Origin: Anabaena catenula FACHB-362
Lineage (GTDB): Bacteria > Cyanobacteriota > Cyanobacteriia > Cyanobacteriales > Nostocaceae
DNA length: 64,000 nt
Direction: 5' to 3'
Assembly: GCF_014698735.1 (NCBI RefSeq)
Contig: NZ_JACJTQ010000010.1
Span: forward strand, 62,001-126,000
Each line of letters opens with the position of its first letter. The stretch's first letter is position 1. This document shows, piece by piece, positions 49,702-59,694 of this stretch. Both the position numbers and the translations under genes were made by a program. The notes under the pieces were generated by a model. It was not told where the DNA came from. It worked only from the letters and a program-made list of their open reading frames with translations, and ran no database searches.

Positions 49702-52700
49702 TTATCTAGCTACTGTCATTGTTACCTGATTTAAATCTTCCATACCTCTGTTCGCTAAATGATTAACAGTAGAGATAAACTCATTCTCTAAATAAGGCTT
49801 AGTTAAATAAGCAGTTGCACCCAATTCTTGAGCCAGTTGACGATGTTTTTCCGAACTACGAGAAGTGAGAATCACTACTGGTTTTTTAGCTAAATCTGGG
49901 TTTTGACGAATATTACTTAATAATTCAAATCCATTCATCCGTGGCATTTCCAAATCCGAGATGATAACTTCAATTTCTGGATGTAAATGCAACTGTTCTA
50001 GCGCTTCTACCCCATTTTGTGATTGTATTACTTGATAACCACATTTTTGCAAAGTCAGAGAGATAGTTTGTCGCACGCTAATGGCATCATCTATGACCAA
50101 AACTACTTTTGGTAATTTGTTAGTTATTCCTACATGAGAAATTGGTTGAGTTTCTCTACTATTTTTGGGAGTAGATGCAGCTAGTAGAGGTGTAGATTCA
50201 ATTGTATCCTCCGACATAGGCAAGGCTTGTTTTTTAGATACAGGACTTGTTGGCAGTCTCCTGACATCAAGTGTAGCCTGCATCTGCTGAGAATCTACAA
50301 GCAGAGTCCCATCAATTACTAAGATGAGGTTGCCATTAGCGAGGCTACTACAACCATAAATATATTTTGGTGGAGTAATGGCATTTCCTAAAGGTCTGAT
50401 TACTAATTCTTGTTCACCGATAATTTGATCAACTTCTAAACCCAAAACCCCCTGATTTCGCCGGAGTAAAAGCACAGGATTTTTCATGATTTCTGTGTCA
50501 GGAGTGGTGGGTATAGTGTTTAAATAACTGCCAACTAGTGACCCATTGTAATACATCAAATTTGACAGTTTCAGAAGGCTGACTATCAGTTCCTCCTCAC
50601 CTGAATGCCAATGCAAAATCTGTTTGCCTTCAAACTCTTTGATTTGCTGTTCAGCGGGAATTAATATTTTTTCAATACTATCTAGCAGTAAGGCATAAAC
50701 AACACCTCCTGCCTGGACTAACATTAGTTTATCTGTGGTCATAGAAAAAGGGATTTTAAGTATGAATTTTGTCCCTTGATGAGGCAATGATTGAACGGAA
50801 ATCAAGCCATTGAGGGAGTGTAACTGAGTACGGACAATATCTAATCCCATACCGCGACCAGAAATTTCATTTACTCTACCCGCAGTAGAAAATCCTGGTG
50901 AAAACATCATTTCTATCAGTTCAGATTCAGTCGGATTATGCGAATATCCTTGAGCATCATGATCACCTGGAATCAGATTAAGTTCAATAGCTCTCTTGCG
51001 GATACTTTCTAAGTTCAAACCTTGACCATCATCCCGAACTTCGATCACAGTTTGACTTCCCTGATGATATGCACAAATTTCTATTACACCTTGTTCATTT
51101 TTGCCAAGATCACGGCGAATGTGTGGAGCTTCAATACCATGATCAAAAGCATTACGTACTAGTTGTAATAAGGGATCATATAGCTTTTCAGCAATGGCTT
51201 TATCTATGAGAACTTGTGTACCAGTAAGTTTTAATTCTACGAATTTTGCATAAACATTTCCCAGCTTATTGACCATTTGAGGAAAACGATTGAGGATAGT
51301 TCCCAAAGGCAACATCCTTGCCTCTACCAAATTATCTATGATACTCAGAGTTAAATTATGTTTTTTCTCACTAATTTGAGTAGATTGTCTCATGAGTAAG
51401 TCAAGCGACTCAGCGGTTTCTTGTAGTTGCAATGTTTCTTCTAGTGCTTCATGTAATGTCAGATGATATTCTGTATATACATCCATTTCTAGAGCATCAA
51501 ACTGCACAGCCGAGACTTTTTGTGTATGTTCTATGGGAAAATTATTTCCCTGTAATGGCAGATCACGCAATTGATTTAAAATAGATTGATGTCGGCTGAG
51601 TTGCTGACTTAATCGTTCAATCAGGTCTATAATCTGTTCATCATATAAAGTCCGACGTTTTTGGTAAATTAGCAATTCTCCTGCTAAATAATTAAGACGT
51701 TGCAATCCATCTACATCCACTCGCACAAAAGCAGGTTGGCGAGAATTTTTACTAGGAGAATTTAGGGATTTATCTTCTATTTGCCTATTAACTTCTATAG
51801 CATCATCAGCAACAATTTCTAGTCCTACTTCAGGAAGATTTGTAAATACCTGATCACTGACAACTGAGGATGTAACACTTTCTAAATAATGATCATTTTT
51901 AATATCTTCTACTGTCTGGGTAATGACAGCTTCATTGCTCATGTCTGACAGAGTTTCTCCTCCCCATATCGATTCGAGTAGACTATCGTCAGTGGGATGA
52001 TCTATGGGAGGAAATATTTCTTTAATAACTAGCAATTCTTGTAGCTTAGGGTTATCAAGCCATTTTTTTTCTTGCTCAGTTACTGGAGGATAGTTTCTAT
52101 ATTCATTTCCTACTTGACGAATCTGCTTTTTTAGGTTTTGGATGATAGAGATAACACCATCATTTTTGGCAACTGAATGTTCAAATCTGGCTAAGTCTAG
52201 GAGAATAATTAAAACTACACCTCGGCGATAAAGACAAAGGTTATGGCTATCTTTTTCATCTTCAACAAAGGCTAGAAATTGCTCTAACCAACTTTCAATA
52301 TAATTGAGTGGATTATTATTGAGACTGATTTTAGGAATCAGCAAATTTAAACTCAGTTCAGCTTCTGGTATGTCGCGCTGGTGATTAAACCAGCCAAAAA
52401 TGTAGCGAATTACTTTTAAAGTAAACTTGGCATTTCCTGGTTTTAGATGCTCATTATTGTTGCCGTCAGATGTAATTAAAAATTGGTAAAATTCGGTTGT
52501 TAGGCTGAAAAATTGGGTGGCAAAAGATTTAGTTGTGGGTATAATGAATGACTGGTTTTTTGGTACTCTAACTAATGAACTATTAGGAGATGTAATAGGT
52601 GATTCCTGTTTTGTGACTTTTGCCAGTGTTTGCAAAGCTAAAGAAGGTGAACCACCAGAAATACGATCGCCTGCTAAAACTTCTTTCTGTGACTTTTGTA

Positions 52701-53400
52701 AATCAGCTAAGGCAATTTCAGCAATTTGGTGCGCTTCTTGGGGATTAGCTTCCAAAGCGGACATGATTGTGCAAGCAAGTTCTTTCAACCCTGGTAGATT
52801 TAACGATTCTGCCAAACCTAGAAATACATCAAGTTGAGAGTGTAAAACCTCTATTAATTCTTCATTATTGAGTGGCTTAAGCAGGGCTTCAGAAATACTT
52901 TCTAAGCGTTGTTTTACTCCTACTTCAAAGATAGACTGAACAATATCAAATCCTAATTCTTCAGAAGTAGGAATATGAGATTCAGCCCCAAAGGCATCAC
53001 CTAATTTTGTTTGTAATTGGGCAAATACTGAAGTTGCTCTTTGCAGAAGTTCTTCGCTATTAATATTACTTGCTGTTAGTTCGGCGGTGACAGCTAACTG
53101 AAGACATTCGTAAGCTTCTAATAGGAGTGTTTGTAATTCAGTATTTATGACTACATCTGGACTATATAGAGCCTTAAATATATCTTCTAACGAATGGGCT
53201 ATCATTTTGATAGTATCTAACCCAACAGTAGCTGCTCCACCTTTAATTGTGTGAGTTGCTCGCATTAAATTATGAACTTTAGCAATACTATAACTTTCGG
53301 CTAAAGTAAATAAATCCTGTTCAATTGCTTGCAATAGTTCTGGGGTTTCAGCGAGAAAATAAGCATAGCCCTGTTCCCGAATCTCATTGTCTGTAATCAT
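49702..53400 (-). CDS. pixL: CheA-type hybrid histidine kinase PixL (phototaxis)
   Basis: A 1232-residue chemotaxis kinase. N-terminal Hpt domain with phospho-acceptor His50 (RATHTIKGGAATVG), a long spacer (about 120-560) with a second Hpt-like helical region, then dimerisation and HATPase domains (NAFDHGIEAP N box, RDDGQGLN and SGRGMGLDIV G boxes, about 730-900). A CheW-like domain (about 910-1050) and a C-terminal receiver (about 1100-1220) with phospho-Asp in IISDLEMPRMNG follow. It would receive the signal from PixJ via PixI and phosphorylate PixH and PixG-type regulators. Gene order and size match PixL/TaxAY1 of Synechocystis and PtxE-type kinases of Nostoc. Confidence 0.9.
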   Translation of the reverse strand: MITDNEIREQGYAYFLAETPELLQAIEQDLFTLAESYSIAKVHNLMRATHTIKGGAATVGLDTIKMIAHSLEDIFKALYSPDVVINTELQTLLLEAYECLQLAVTAELTASNINSEELLQRATSVFAQLQTKLGDAFGAESHIPTSEELGFDIVQSIFEVGVKQRLESISEALLKPLNNEELIEVLHSQLDVFLGLAESLNLPGLKELACTIMSALEANPQEAHQIAEIALADLQKSQKEVLAGDRISGGSPSLALQTLAKVTKQESPITSPNSSLVRVPKNQSFIIPTTKSFATQFFSLTTEFYQFLITSDGNNNEHLKPGNAKFTLKVIRYIFGWFNHQRDIPEAELSLNLLIPKISLNNNPLNYIESWLEQFLAFVEDEKDSHNLCLYRRGVVLIILLDLARFEHSVAKNDGVISIIQNLKKQIRQVGNEYRNYPPVTEQEKKWLDNPKLQELLVIKEIFPPIDHPTDDSLLESIWGGETLSDMSNEAVITQTVEDIKNDHYLESVTSSVVSDQVFTNLPEVGLEIVADDAIEVNRQIEDKSLNSPSKNSRQPAFVRVDVDGLQRLNYLAGELLIYQKRRTLYDEQIIDLIERLSQQLSRHQSILNQLRDLPLQGNNFPIEHTQKVSAVQFDALEMDVYTEYHLTLHEALEETLQLQETAESLDLLMRQSTQISEKKHNLTLSIIDNLVEARMLPLGTILNRFPQMVNKLGNVYAKFVELKLTGTQVLIDKAIAEKLYDPLLQLVRNAFDHGIEAPHIRRDLGKNEQGVIEICAYHQGSQTVIEVRDDGQGLNLESIRKRAIELNLIPGDHDAQGYSHNPTESELIEMMFSPGFSTAGRVNEISGRGMGLDIVRTQLHSLNGLISVQSLPHQGTKFILKIPFSMTTDKLMLVQAGGVVYALLLDSIEKILIPAEQQIKEFEGKQILHWHSGEEELIVSLLKLSNLMYYNGSLVGSYLNTIPTTPDTEIMKNPVLLLRRNQGVLGLEVDQIIGEQELVIRPLGNAITPPKYIYGCSSLANGNLILVIDGTLLVDSQQMQATLDVRRLPTSPVSKKQALPMSEDTIESTPLLAASTPKNSRETQPISHVGITNKLPKVVLVIDDAISVRQTISLTLQKCGYQVIQSQNGVEALEQLHLHPEIEVIISDLEMPRMNGFELLSNIRQNPDLAKKPVVILTSRSSEKHRQLAQELGATAYLTKPYLENEFISTVNHLANRGMEDLNQVTMTVAR

Positions 53401-53710
<310 letters not shown>

Positions 53711-56700
53711 TTATTTGACTTTAAACTTACTCGCCGTTGTTAATAGATCTTGTGCCATTCCTGATAAATTTTGGAAGACAGTAGCAATTTCTTGAGATTC
53801 ACCAAAGGTCTTATTAGCAATTGAGGCTACATCATTCATTGATGCTGTTACTGTTACAGATTGGCTCATTTGTTTTTGGGTTGCTTCAGTAATGCGCTCA
53901 ATGAGTTGACTAATTTCAGCAGTTGCGGAAACGATGGCGTTTAAGTTTTGGCGGGTTGCACTAACCAGGTTTGTTCCTTCCACTACTTGCTGAATACCTG
54001 TTTCCATTGCCACTGCAACTTCCCCAGTTTCAGTTTGAATTTCTTGGACTAATTTTTCAATTTCGATGGTGGCTGCTGCTGACTGACGAGATAAAGAACG
54101 AACTTCATCTGCTACCACTGCAAAGCCTTTTCCATATTCACCGGCGCGAGTAGCTTCAATAGCAGCATTCAAAGCAAGTACGTTTGTCTGTGTAGCAAAG
54201 TTGCTAATCAAGTTCACCACTTTGGAGATTTTTTGTGATGATTCACTTAGGCGTTTAATCTTTTTACTCGTTTGAGCGACGGTTTCCCGAATTGCTTGAA
54301 TGGCGTTGACTGTTTGGTTCATGGCGGTATCACCAGAATCTACAGTTTTGTTGGCTTGTTGTAAGGCTAATTGTACTAATTGAGCGTTTGCTACTACCGC
54401 TTGGGTAGAATCTACCATTTGTTGAATATCGCTTAAGGCTTGGGTGATTTCTTCAGACTGTTCTTTTGCTAAATCAGTCAATCCTACTAGTGAAGAATTG
54501 CTATTGATAGAGGTTTGGGCAACTTGTTGAGAAGCTGCTTGTACCTGAATAACAATTTGTTGTAATGCTTGCAAAGTGCCATTGTAGGCATCGGCAATTG
54601 TGCCTAATTCGTCTTCTGTAATTGGGGCGCGGACTGTTAAATCACCACTAAGTGCAGGTGCGATCGCTCTGAGCAGTTGAATGGAACGTTGTTGTAGCAA
54701 TTCTTTAGCGGCTTTTTCCCTCTGGGCTGCTTCTGATAGTTTGGATGATTGATTTTGGAGTTGTTGCAAGTATTCGGTTTGTTGTAAAGCCAGTCCTAAC
54801 TGGTCGCCAATACGCACCAATAAGTTAACTTCTGATTCTTCCCATTCACGGGTTCCAGAGTTTTGATAAGCTGCGAGTAAGCCCCAGAGCTTTTCGCCAG
54901 ATAAAATGGGAGTAATAACGTAAGCTTTAGCTTCATATTTTTCAAGTATCTCTACGTAGCAGGTATCAAGGCTGGCTTTATAAATGTCATTCACTACTAA
55001 GGTAGTGCCTTTGGTATATCGACCTCCTTCGGTTTTTTGTAAGCAAGGGTCATTTAAGACGGTTTTAATACCAGGTCCGACTAGTTTCACCCAACCGCTA
55101 ACTACTGATTCAGCTATAAATTCACCACCCCAATCAGATGTGAATTGATAGACGACTGCGCGATCGCATTTGAGTAGTTGGCGAATATCTTGGGTAGTAT
55201 TTTTGAAAGTCTCCTCTATATCTGAAGCTTGACGGATGCGGGTGACTATCTTGGTGAAGGCTTTTTCTTGTTCAGCAATCTGAGCTAGTTTTTCAGATTT
55301 TGACTGTACTTGTTCTAGATAATCTATCTGGGATTTGGCGAGACTAATTTGTAAGCCAATCTGCTCTAAAAAGCTCACTTCTCTGGGTTGCCATTGACGG
55401 GTTCCTGAGTTTTGATAAGCAGCTAGTAATCCCCATAGTTTTTCTCCATAGAAGATAGGAACTATGATATAAGCTTTGGTTTCAACCTGCTCTAAAATCT
55501 CCAGGTGACATTGAGCATGACCGGCTTGATAGATATCATTAACAACAAAGCTTTCACCTTTGGCATATCTACCTCCTTGGGTTTCTTGCAAGTAGCTATC
55601 TTCCCAGACCATTTTAAAGTCAGAGGTGGCAACTCTCATCCATCCATTAGCCACAGACTCGGCGACAAACTGCCCGCCCCAATCTGGGTTAAAGCGATAA
55701 ACAGCGACGCGATCGCATCTTAGTGATTGACGGACTTCTTGAGTAGCTGTTTTGAAGATGTCTTCTAAATCTAAAGATTGACGGATGCGGTTGACTATTT
55801 TGTTGACTGTTTTTTCTTGTTCAGCCAGTTGACTGATTTCCTGAGATTGTAACTGTACTTGTTCTATATAATCTAACTGTGATTTGGCTAGGCTAAATTG
55901 CAAGCCAATTTGCTGTAAGAAGTTTATTTCTGAAGTTTTCCATTCACGGGGTCCAGAATTTTGATAAACTGCCAGTAATCCCCACAAATCTTCACCCAAG
56001 AAGATAGGCACAATTATGTAAGACTTGGCTTCAAACTGTTCTAAAATTGCAATGTGGCAGGGGGCAAGACCGATTGTATAGGTGTCGTTAACTACGAAGG
56101 TTTCACCTTTGGCATATCTACCGCCTTTGGTGTCTTGTAAGTAAGTGTCATCTAAGACAGTTTTGATATTTGGCCCGACTAATTTTGTCCAACCAGTAGC
56201 CACTGATTCATAGACAAATTCACCACCCCAATCAGGGTTAAATTTATAGACTGCAACGCGATCGCACTTTAGGGCTTGGCGGATTTCTTGAGTAGTAGTT
56301 TTGAAGATGTCTTCTACATCTAAAGATTGACGAATGCGGTTGACGATCTTGTTGATAGTTTTTTCTTGATCGGCAATTTGCGCTAGTTCCTCAGTTTTTA
56401 AGCGGACTGTTTCTAGATAATCTATTTGAGATTTTGCTAGGTTAAATTGCAAAGCAATCTGACTTAAAAAGTTAACTTCTGAGATTTGCCATTCACGAAT
56501 TCCAGAGTTTTGATAAGCTGCCAATAAACCCCACAATGTCTCTCCAAAGAAGATGGGTACGACTATATAGGCTTTAGCTTCAAATTGTTCTAATAGTTCT
56601 AAGTAGCAGGGAGTAATATTTTCTTGATAGATGTCATTTACCCACAATTTTTCGCCTTTAGCAAACCTTGCTCCCTTGGTTTCTTGTAATAATGTGTCTT

Positions 56701-58123
56701 CAACCAAAGTATTGATATCAGAACCAACAAGTTTTACCCATCCAGATCCTACTGATTCAGCAACGAAATTGCCACTCCAGTCAGAGTTAAATTTATATAT
56801 GGCTATGCGATCGCATTTGAGGGCTTGACGGGCTTCTTGGGTAGTGGTTTTGAAGATTTCTTCTAAATCTGAAGATTGACGAATCCGGTTAACAATCTTA
56901 GTTAAGGCTTTCTCTTGTTTTGCAATCTGCGCTAGTTGATCAGATTGTTTTCGCACTTGTTCCAGATATTCTCCTTGGGAGATAGCCACACCAAATTGCA
57001 AACCAATCTGAGTTAAAAAGCTAACTTCCCAGTCTTGCCATTCCCGCGCCCCAGTATTTTGGTAAGCTGCTAGTAAACCCCACAATTTTTCCCCAGAGAA
57101 AATGGGCGCAATGATATAAGCTTTGGTGTCAAACTGCTCTAAAATCTCAATGTGACATTGAGCATGACCTATTTTATAAATATCATTGACAACAAAGGTT
57201 TCACCATTGGCATATCGACCACCTTTGGTTTCTTGTAAGTGGGTATCTTCCCAAACCATTTTATAATCAGCAGTGACAATTTTTGTCCAATTATTACCTA
57301 CTGCCTCGGAGACAAATTGGCCACTCCAATCTGGGTTAAAGCGATAAACACCGACGCGATCGCATTTCAGTAATTGGCGGACTTCTTGAGTAGTGGTTTG
57401 AAAGATTTTATCAACATCTGGCTGCTGCAAAATCTTACTAATAACTTTAGCTACTGATTGCTTGGCTAAGGTAGACTGCTGTAATTCTTTTTGTAATTTA
57501 AAGCTCTGCAATCTGTAGGTAATTTCTGTAGCGATTTGAGATAGTAGGGTGATCTCCGCCTCTTGCCACTGACGAGATGATCCACAACTATGAACTACCA
57601 GTAAACCCCATACTTTATTACCAATAAAAATTGGCAAACTTAAACTGGCTTTAACTTGAAATTTCTCCAGTAGTTGCTTTTGATAGGGAGTAGCTTGGAT
57701 TTGATTAATGTCATCAATCGCTATCGGTTCAATATAATCTTGATTAGTATACAAGCCAAACAGAATTGCTGGTAAATTTTCGCCTATAGACGGTGTCCAA
57801 CCTGTGGTTCTTGATTCTGCTAACACAGTTCCAGAATCAGAGTTAGTAAATTGATAAATCAAGGCGCGATCACCACCAATTTTATCTCTGATTTGTGCAG
57901 ATGTTACTTGCAGTAAAGTTTCCATATCTGGAACTTGCCGCATTTGGGATGTTATGTATTGAAATCGTTGCCGCCAGACTTTAAATTCCTGAGTAATGGC
58001 ATTGGATACTGTTAAATCCTTATTACCTACATTTACTATGGTGTTACCGTTTTGTTTGTCTGAGGTTTCTACTTCAGTAAAGATATTGCCTCTATCTTCA
58101 CTATTTTGATATAAAGTTGTCAT
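53711..58123 (-). CDS. pixJ: PixJ-type photoreceptor chemotaxis protein with six GAF domains
   Basis: A 1470-residue soluble methyl-accepting protein without a visible transmembrane segment. GAF1 (about 45-215) lacks the bilin Cys (TPYQKQLLEKF). GAF2-GAF6 each carry it, at C323, C506, C689, C872 and C1055, followed by His (GAF2, 4, 5) or Tyr (GAF3, 6), in the cyanobacteriochrome motif CHIxILEQF or CYxEILEKF. GAF2 and GAF5 also have VWED, the Trp/Asp pair of red/green (AnPixJ-like) cyanobacteriochromes; GAF3, GAF4 and GAF6 have LVED, VLDD and VLND. No DXCF motif is seen. A HAMP-like segment (about 1125-1170) and the MCP signalling hairpin (ALNAAIEATRAGEYGKGFAV) follow. It signals through PixI and PixL for phototaxis. 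Confidence 0.92.
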   Translation of the reverse strand: MTTLYQNSEDRGNIFTEVETSDKQNGNTIVNVGNKDLTVSNAITQEFKVWRQRFQYITSQMRQVPDMETLLQVTSAQIRDKIGGDRALIYQFTNSDSGTVLAESRTTGWTPSIGENLPAILFGLYTNQDYIEPIAIDDINQIQATPYQKQLLEKFQVKASLSLPIFIGNKVWGLLVVHSCGSSRQWQEAEITLLSQIATEITYRLQSFKLQKELQQSTLAKQSVAKVISKILQQPDVDKIFQTTTQEVRQLLKCDRVGVYRFNPDWSGQFVSEAVGNNWTKIVTADYKMVWEDTHLQETKGGRYANGETFVVNDIYKIGHAQCHIEILEQFDTKAYIIAPIFSGEKLWGLLAAYQNTGAREWQDWEVSFLTQIGLQFGVAISQGEYLEQVRKQSDQLAQIAKQEKALTKIVNRIRQSSDLEEIFKTTTQEARQALKCDRIAIYKFNSDWSGNFVAESVGSGWVKLVGSDINTLVEDTLLQETKGARFAKGEKLWVNDIYQENITPCYLELLEQFEAKAYIVVPIFFGETLWGLLAAYQNSGIREWQISEVNFLSQIALQFNLAKSQIDYLETVRLKTEELAQIADQEKTINKIVNRIRQSLDVEDIFKTTTQEIRQALKCDRVAVYKFNPDWGGEFVYESVATGWTKLVGPNIKTVLDDTYLQDTKGGRYAKGETFVVNDTYTIGLAPCHIAILEQFEAKSYIIVPIFLGEDLWGLLAVYQNSGPREWKTSEINFLQQIGLQFSLAKSQLDYIEQVQLQSQEISQLAEQEKTVNKIVNRIRQSLDLEDIFKTATQEVRQSLRCDRVAVYRFNPDWGGQFVAESVANGWMRVATSDFKMVWEDSYLQETQGGRYAKGESFVVNDIYQAGHAQCHLEILEQVETKAYIIVPIFYGEKLWGLLAAYQNSGTRQWQPREVSFLEQIGLQISLAKSQIDYLEQVQSKSEKLAQIAEQEKAFTKIVTRIRQASDIEETFKNTTQDIRQLLKCDRAVVYQFTSDWGGEFIAESVVSGWVKLVGPGIKTVLNDPCLQKTEGGRYTKGTTLVVNDIYKASLDTCYVEILEKYEAKAYVITPILSGEKLWGLLAAYQNSGTREWEESEVNLLVRIGDQLGLALQQTEYLQQLQNQSSKLSEAAQREKAAKELLQQRSIQLLRAIAPALSGDLTVRAPITEDELGTIADAYNGTLQALQQIVIQVQAASQQVAQTSINSNSSLVGLTDLAKEQSEEITQALSDIQQMVDSTQAVVANAQLVQLALQQANKTVDSGDTAMNQTVNAIQAIRETVAQTSKKIKRLSESSQKISKVVNLISNFATQTNVLALNAAIEATRAGEYGKGFAVVADEVRSLSRQSAAATIEIEKLVQEIQTETGEVAVAMETGIQQVVEGTNLVSATRQNLNAIVSATAEISQLIERITEATQKQMSQSVTVTASMNDVASIANKTFGESQEIATVFQNLSGMAQDLLTTASKFKVK

Positions 58124-58231
58124 TTGAATCTCCTTGAATACTATTAGTAATAAATTGATACTTTTGAGCTAGAAAATCTTAAATGGTCAGATGATAATTC
58201 CCTGTATTCCTACTTTCACAAAACCGATTTT

Positions 58232-58705
58232 TCAGTTATTGTGTCTCCACATTGAAGATTGAATAATGGCTAAGGCATCCAAATTAAAAATCATCTCCTC
58301 TGAACCATTAGTAAAATATCCCCGCAAGAAAGGTGACATTGCCGAATAAAATAGATCAGCAGATGGGGTTTTCATTTCCTGAGTATCCAACCATTCAATA
58401 TCTGTCAGTTGGCGTACTAAAATTCCCAAATATTTACCCTCATTTTCTAACACAATTGCCATCATTTTTGAGAGTAAATTTGAGCCTTGTAAAAGGGGTG
58501 GATAGCCTAACATTTCTTCTAAATCAACCAGCCAAAGCATTTCGCCACGCCAACTATAAATACCTAACACACAATTAGGCATCTGTGGAACTCCACATAT
58601 TTCGGTCATTGATATTCGTAATACTTCTGTGATGTGCTGTAGGGAAATTACTGCTGTATCTCTGACTCCCAAATTAAAACTTAAAAATTTTTCTTTTGTC
58701 TCCAA
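58232..58705 (-). CDS. pixI: CheW-like adaptor PixI
   Basis: A 157-residue CheW-domain protein: ISLQHITEVLRISMTEICGV, then MPNCVLGIYSWRGEMLWLVD, typical CheW strands. It couples the photoreceptor PixJ to the kinase PixL. It lies between the CheY-like gene and pixJ on the same strand, 108 bases before pixJ. Confidence 0.88.
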   Translation of the reverse strand: METKEKFLSFNLGVRDTAVISLQHITEVLRISMTEICGVPQMPNCVLGIYSWRGEMLWLVDLEEMLGYPPLLQGSNLLSKMMAIVLENEGKYLGILVRQLTDIEWLDTQEMKTPSADLFYSAMSPFLRGYFTNGSEEMIFNLDALAIIQSSMWRHNN

Positions 58706-58808
58706 AGTTAATCTTCCTTTGTCTTTAATGATTGGGTTTAACCACTATTTAGTGATTAAAACCAAATTATAAATAGTGACTATTTTTCCCTCATCAATAA
58801 GATATTTT

Positions 58809-59174
58809 TTACTTATTGATCAATTTTCTCAAAGTAATTTCTAACTCTTCTCTATCTACTGGTTTTGATAGATAAGCTTTAGCTCCTAACATATTCCCCC
58901 AAATCTTATCTACTTCACTATTTTTTGTAGAGCAGAAAACTATGGGTATTTGGCTAGTAATGGGGTTATTTTGTAGTTCTCGACAAATTTCATACCCGCT
59001 TTTACCAGGTAAAATTACATCAAGTAATATGACATCTGGCTTATTTATGTCAATTTTTTCTTGTGCCTCTTCACTACTTGTGGCACAAACTACAGAATAG
59101 CCTGCCTGTTGTAAGTAACGGCTGATAATTTCCATATCAGTCAAGCCATCTTCAACAACTAAAACAGTACTCAT
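58809..59174 (-). CDS. pixH: CheY-like response regulator PixH
   Basis: A 121-residue single-domain receiver. It begins MSTVLVVEDGLTDMEI, with acidic-pocket E8-D9, phospho-acceptor D52 (LLDVILPGKSG) and the conserved Lys in AYLSKPVDREE. The start at 59174 was chosen because receivers begin there; an upstream ATG (59240) would add 22 residues of non-receiver sequence. It is the output regulator of the phototaxis system, thought in Synechocystis to act on pilus motor ATPases. Confidence 0.9.
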   Translation of the reverse strand: MSTVLVVEDGLTDMEIISRYLQQAGYSVVCATSSEEAQEKIDINKPDVILLDVILPGKSGYEICRELQNNPITSQIPIVFCSTKNSEVDKIWGNMLGAKAYLSKPVDREELEITLRKLINK

Positions 59175-59694
59175 GGTAACACCTATTAAATTATGCTTAG
59201 TATAGAAACAAAAACTGAAATATGCAATCAAACCTATCACGTCAATGCTAGTGTAAAAAGACTGGAATTAATAAATGGAAGGCAACAATGTTTACATAAC
59301 ATATTTTTCCTCCCCTTTTAACTATCTAAGTATTCCTACTGTATTTCGATTACCCTTACTTGAATTTTATTTTACTTGATTTATTGTATATATATTTTCC
59401 TAATAAAACCTACGTGTTCAATATAAGTTAACATATCTAATTTTTAAATTTAGGTGCTGTTAATAACTAATTAAACAAGTTTACCCTGAGTTAAAAAACT
59501 CAACTTTCTCAAGTTTTTTGCGGGACATAGCTTAACTTTACTCAATTAAAATGAAGCTGTATCAAATCAGTTTTTAAAGACAACTAACGCAGATGCACGC
59601 AGATAAACGTGGATAAATACAAATGAGTTGATAGATTTCACAATTTTGTGCAACCTCATATTAAATTGGTATAAGCGAAAACTATCAAATCATT
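59175..59694. other. pixG-pixH intergenic region
   Basis: 520 bases of AT-rich DNA within the presumed pix operon. It contains an ACGCAGATGCACGCAGATAA direct-repeat tract near 59587-59610, a common Nostocales repeat, but no gene. A second promoter for pixH-J is possible. Confidence 0.45.

Noticed and set aside
57600-57990. GAF1 of PixJ as a bilin-binding domain
   Set aside because: The segment aligned with the chromophore loop reads TPYQKQLLEKF with no Cys, and the WED motif is absent. It is more likely a structural or other ligand GAF.
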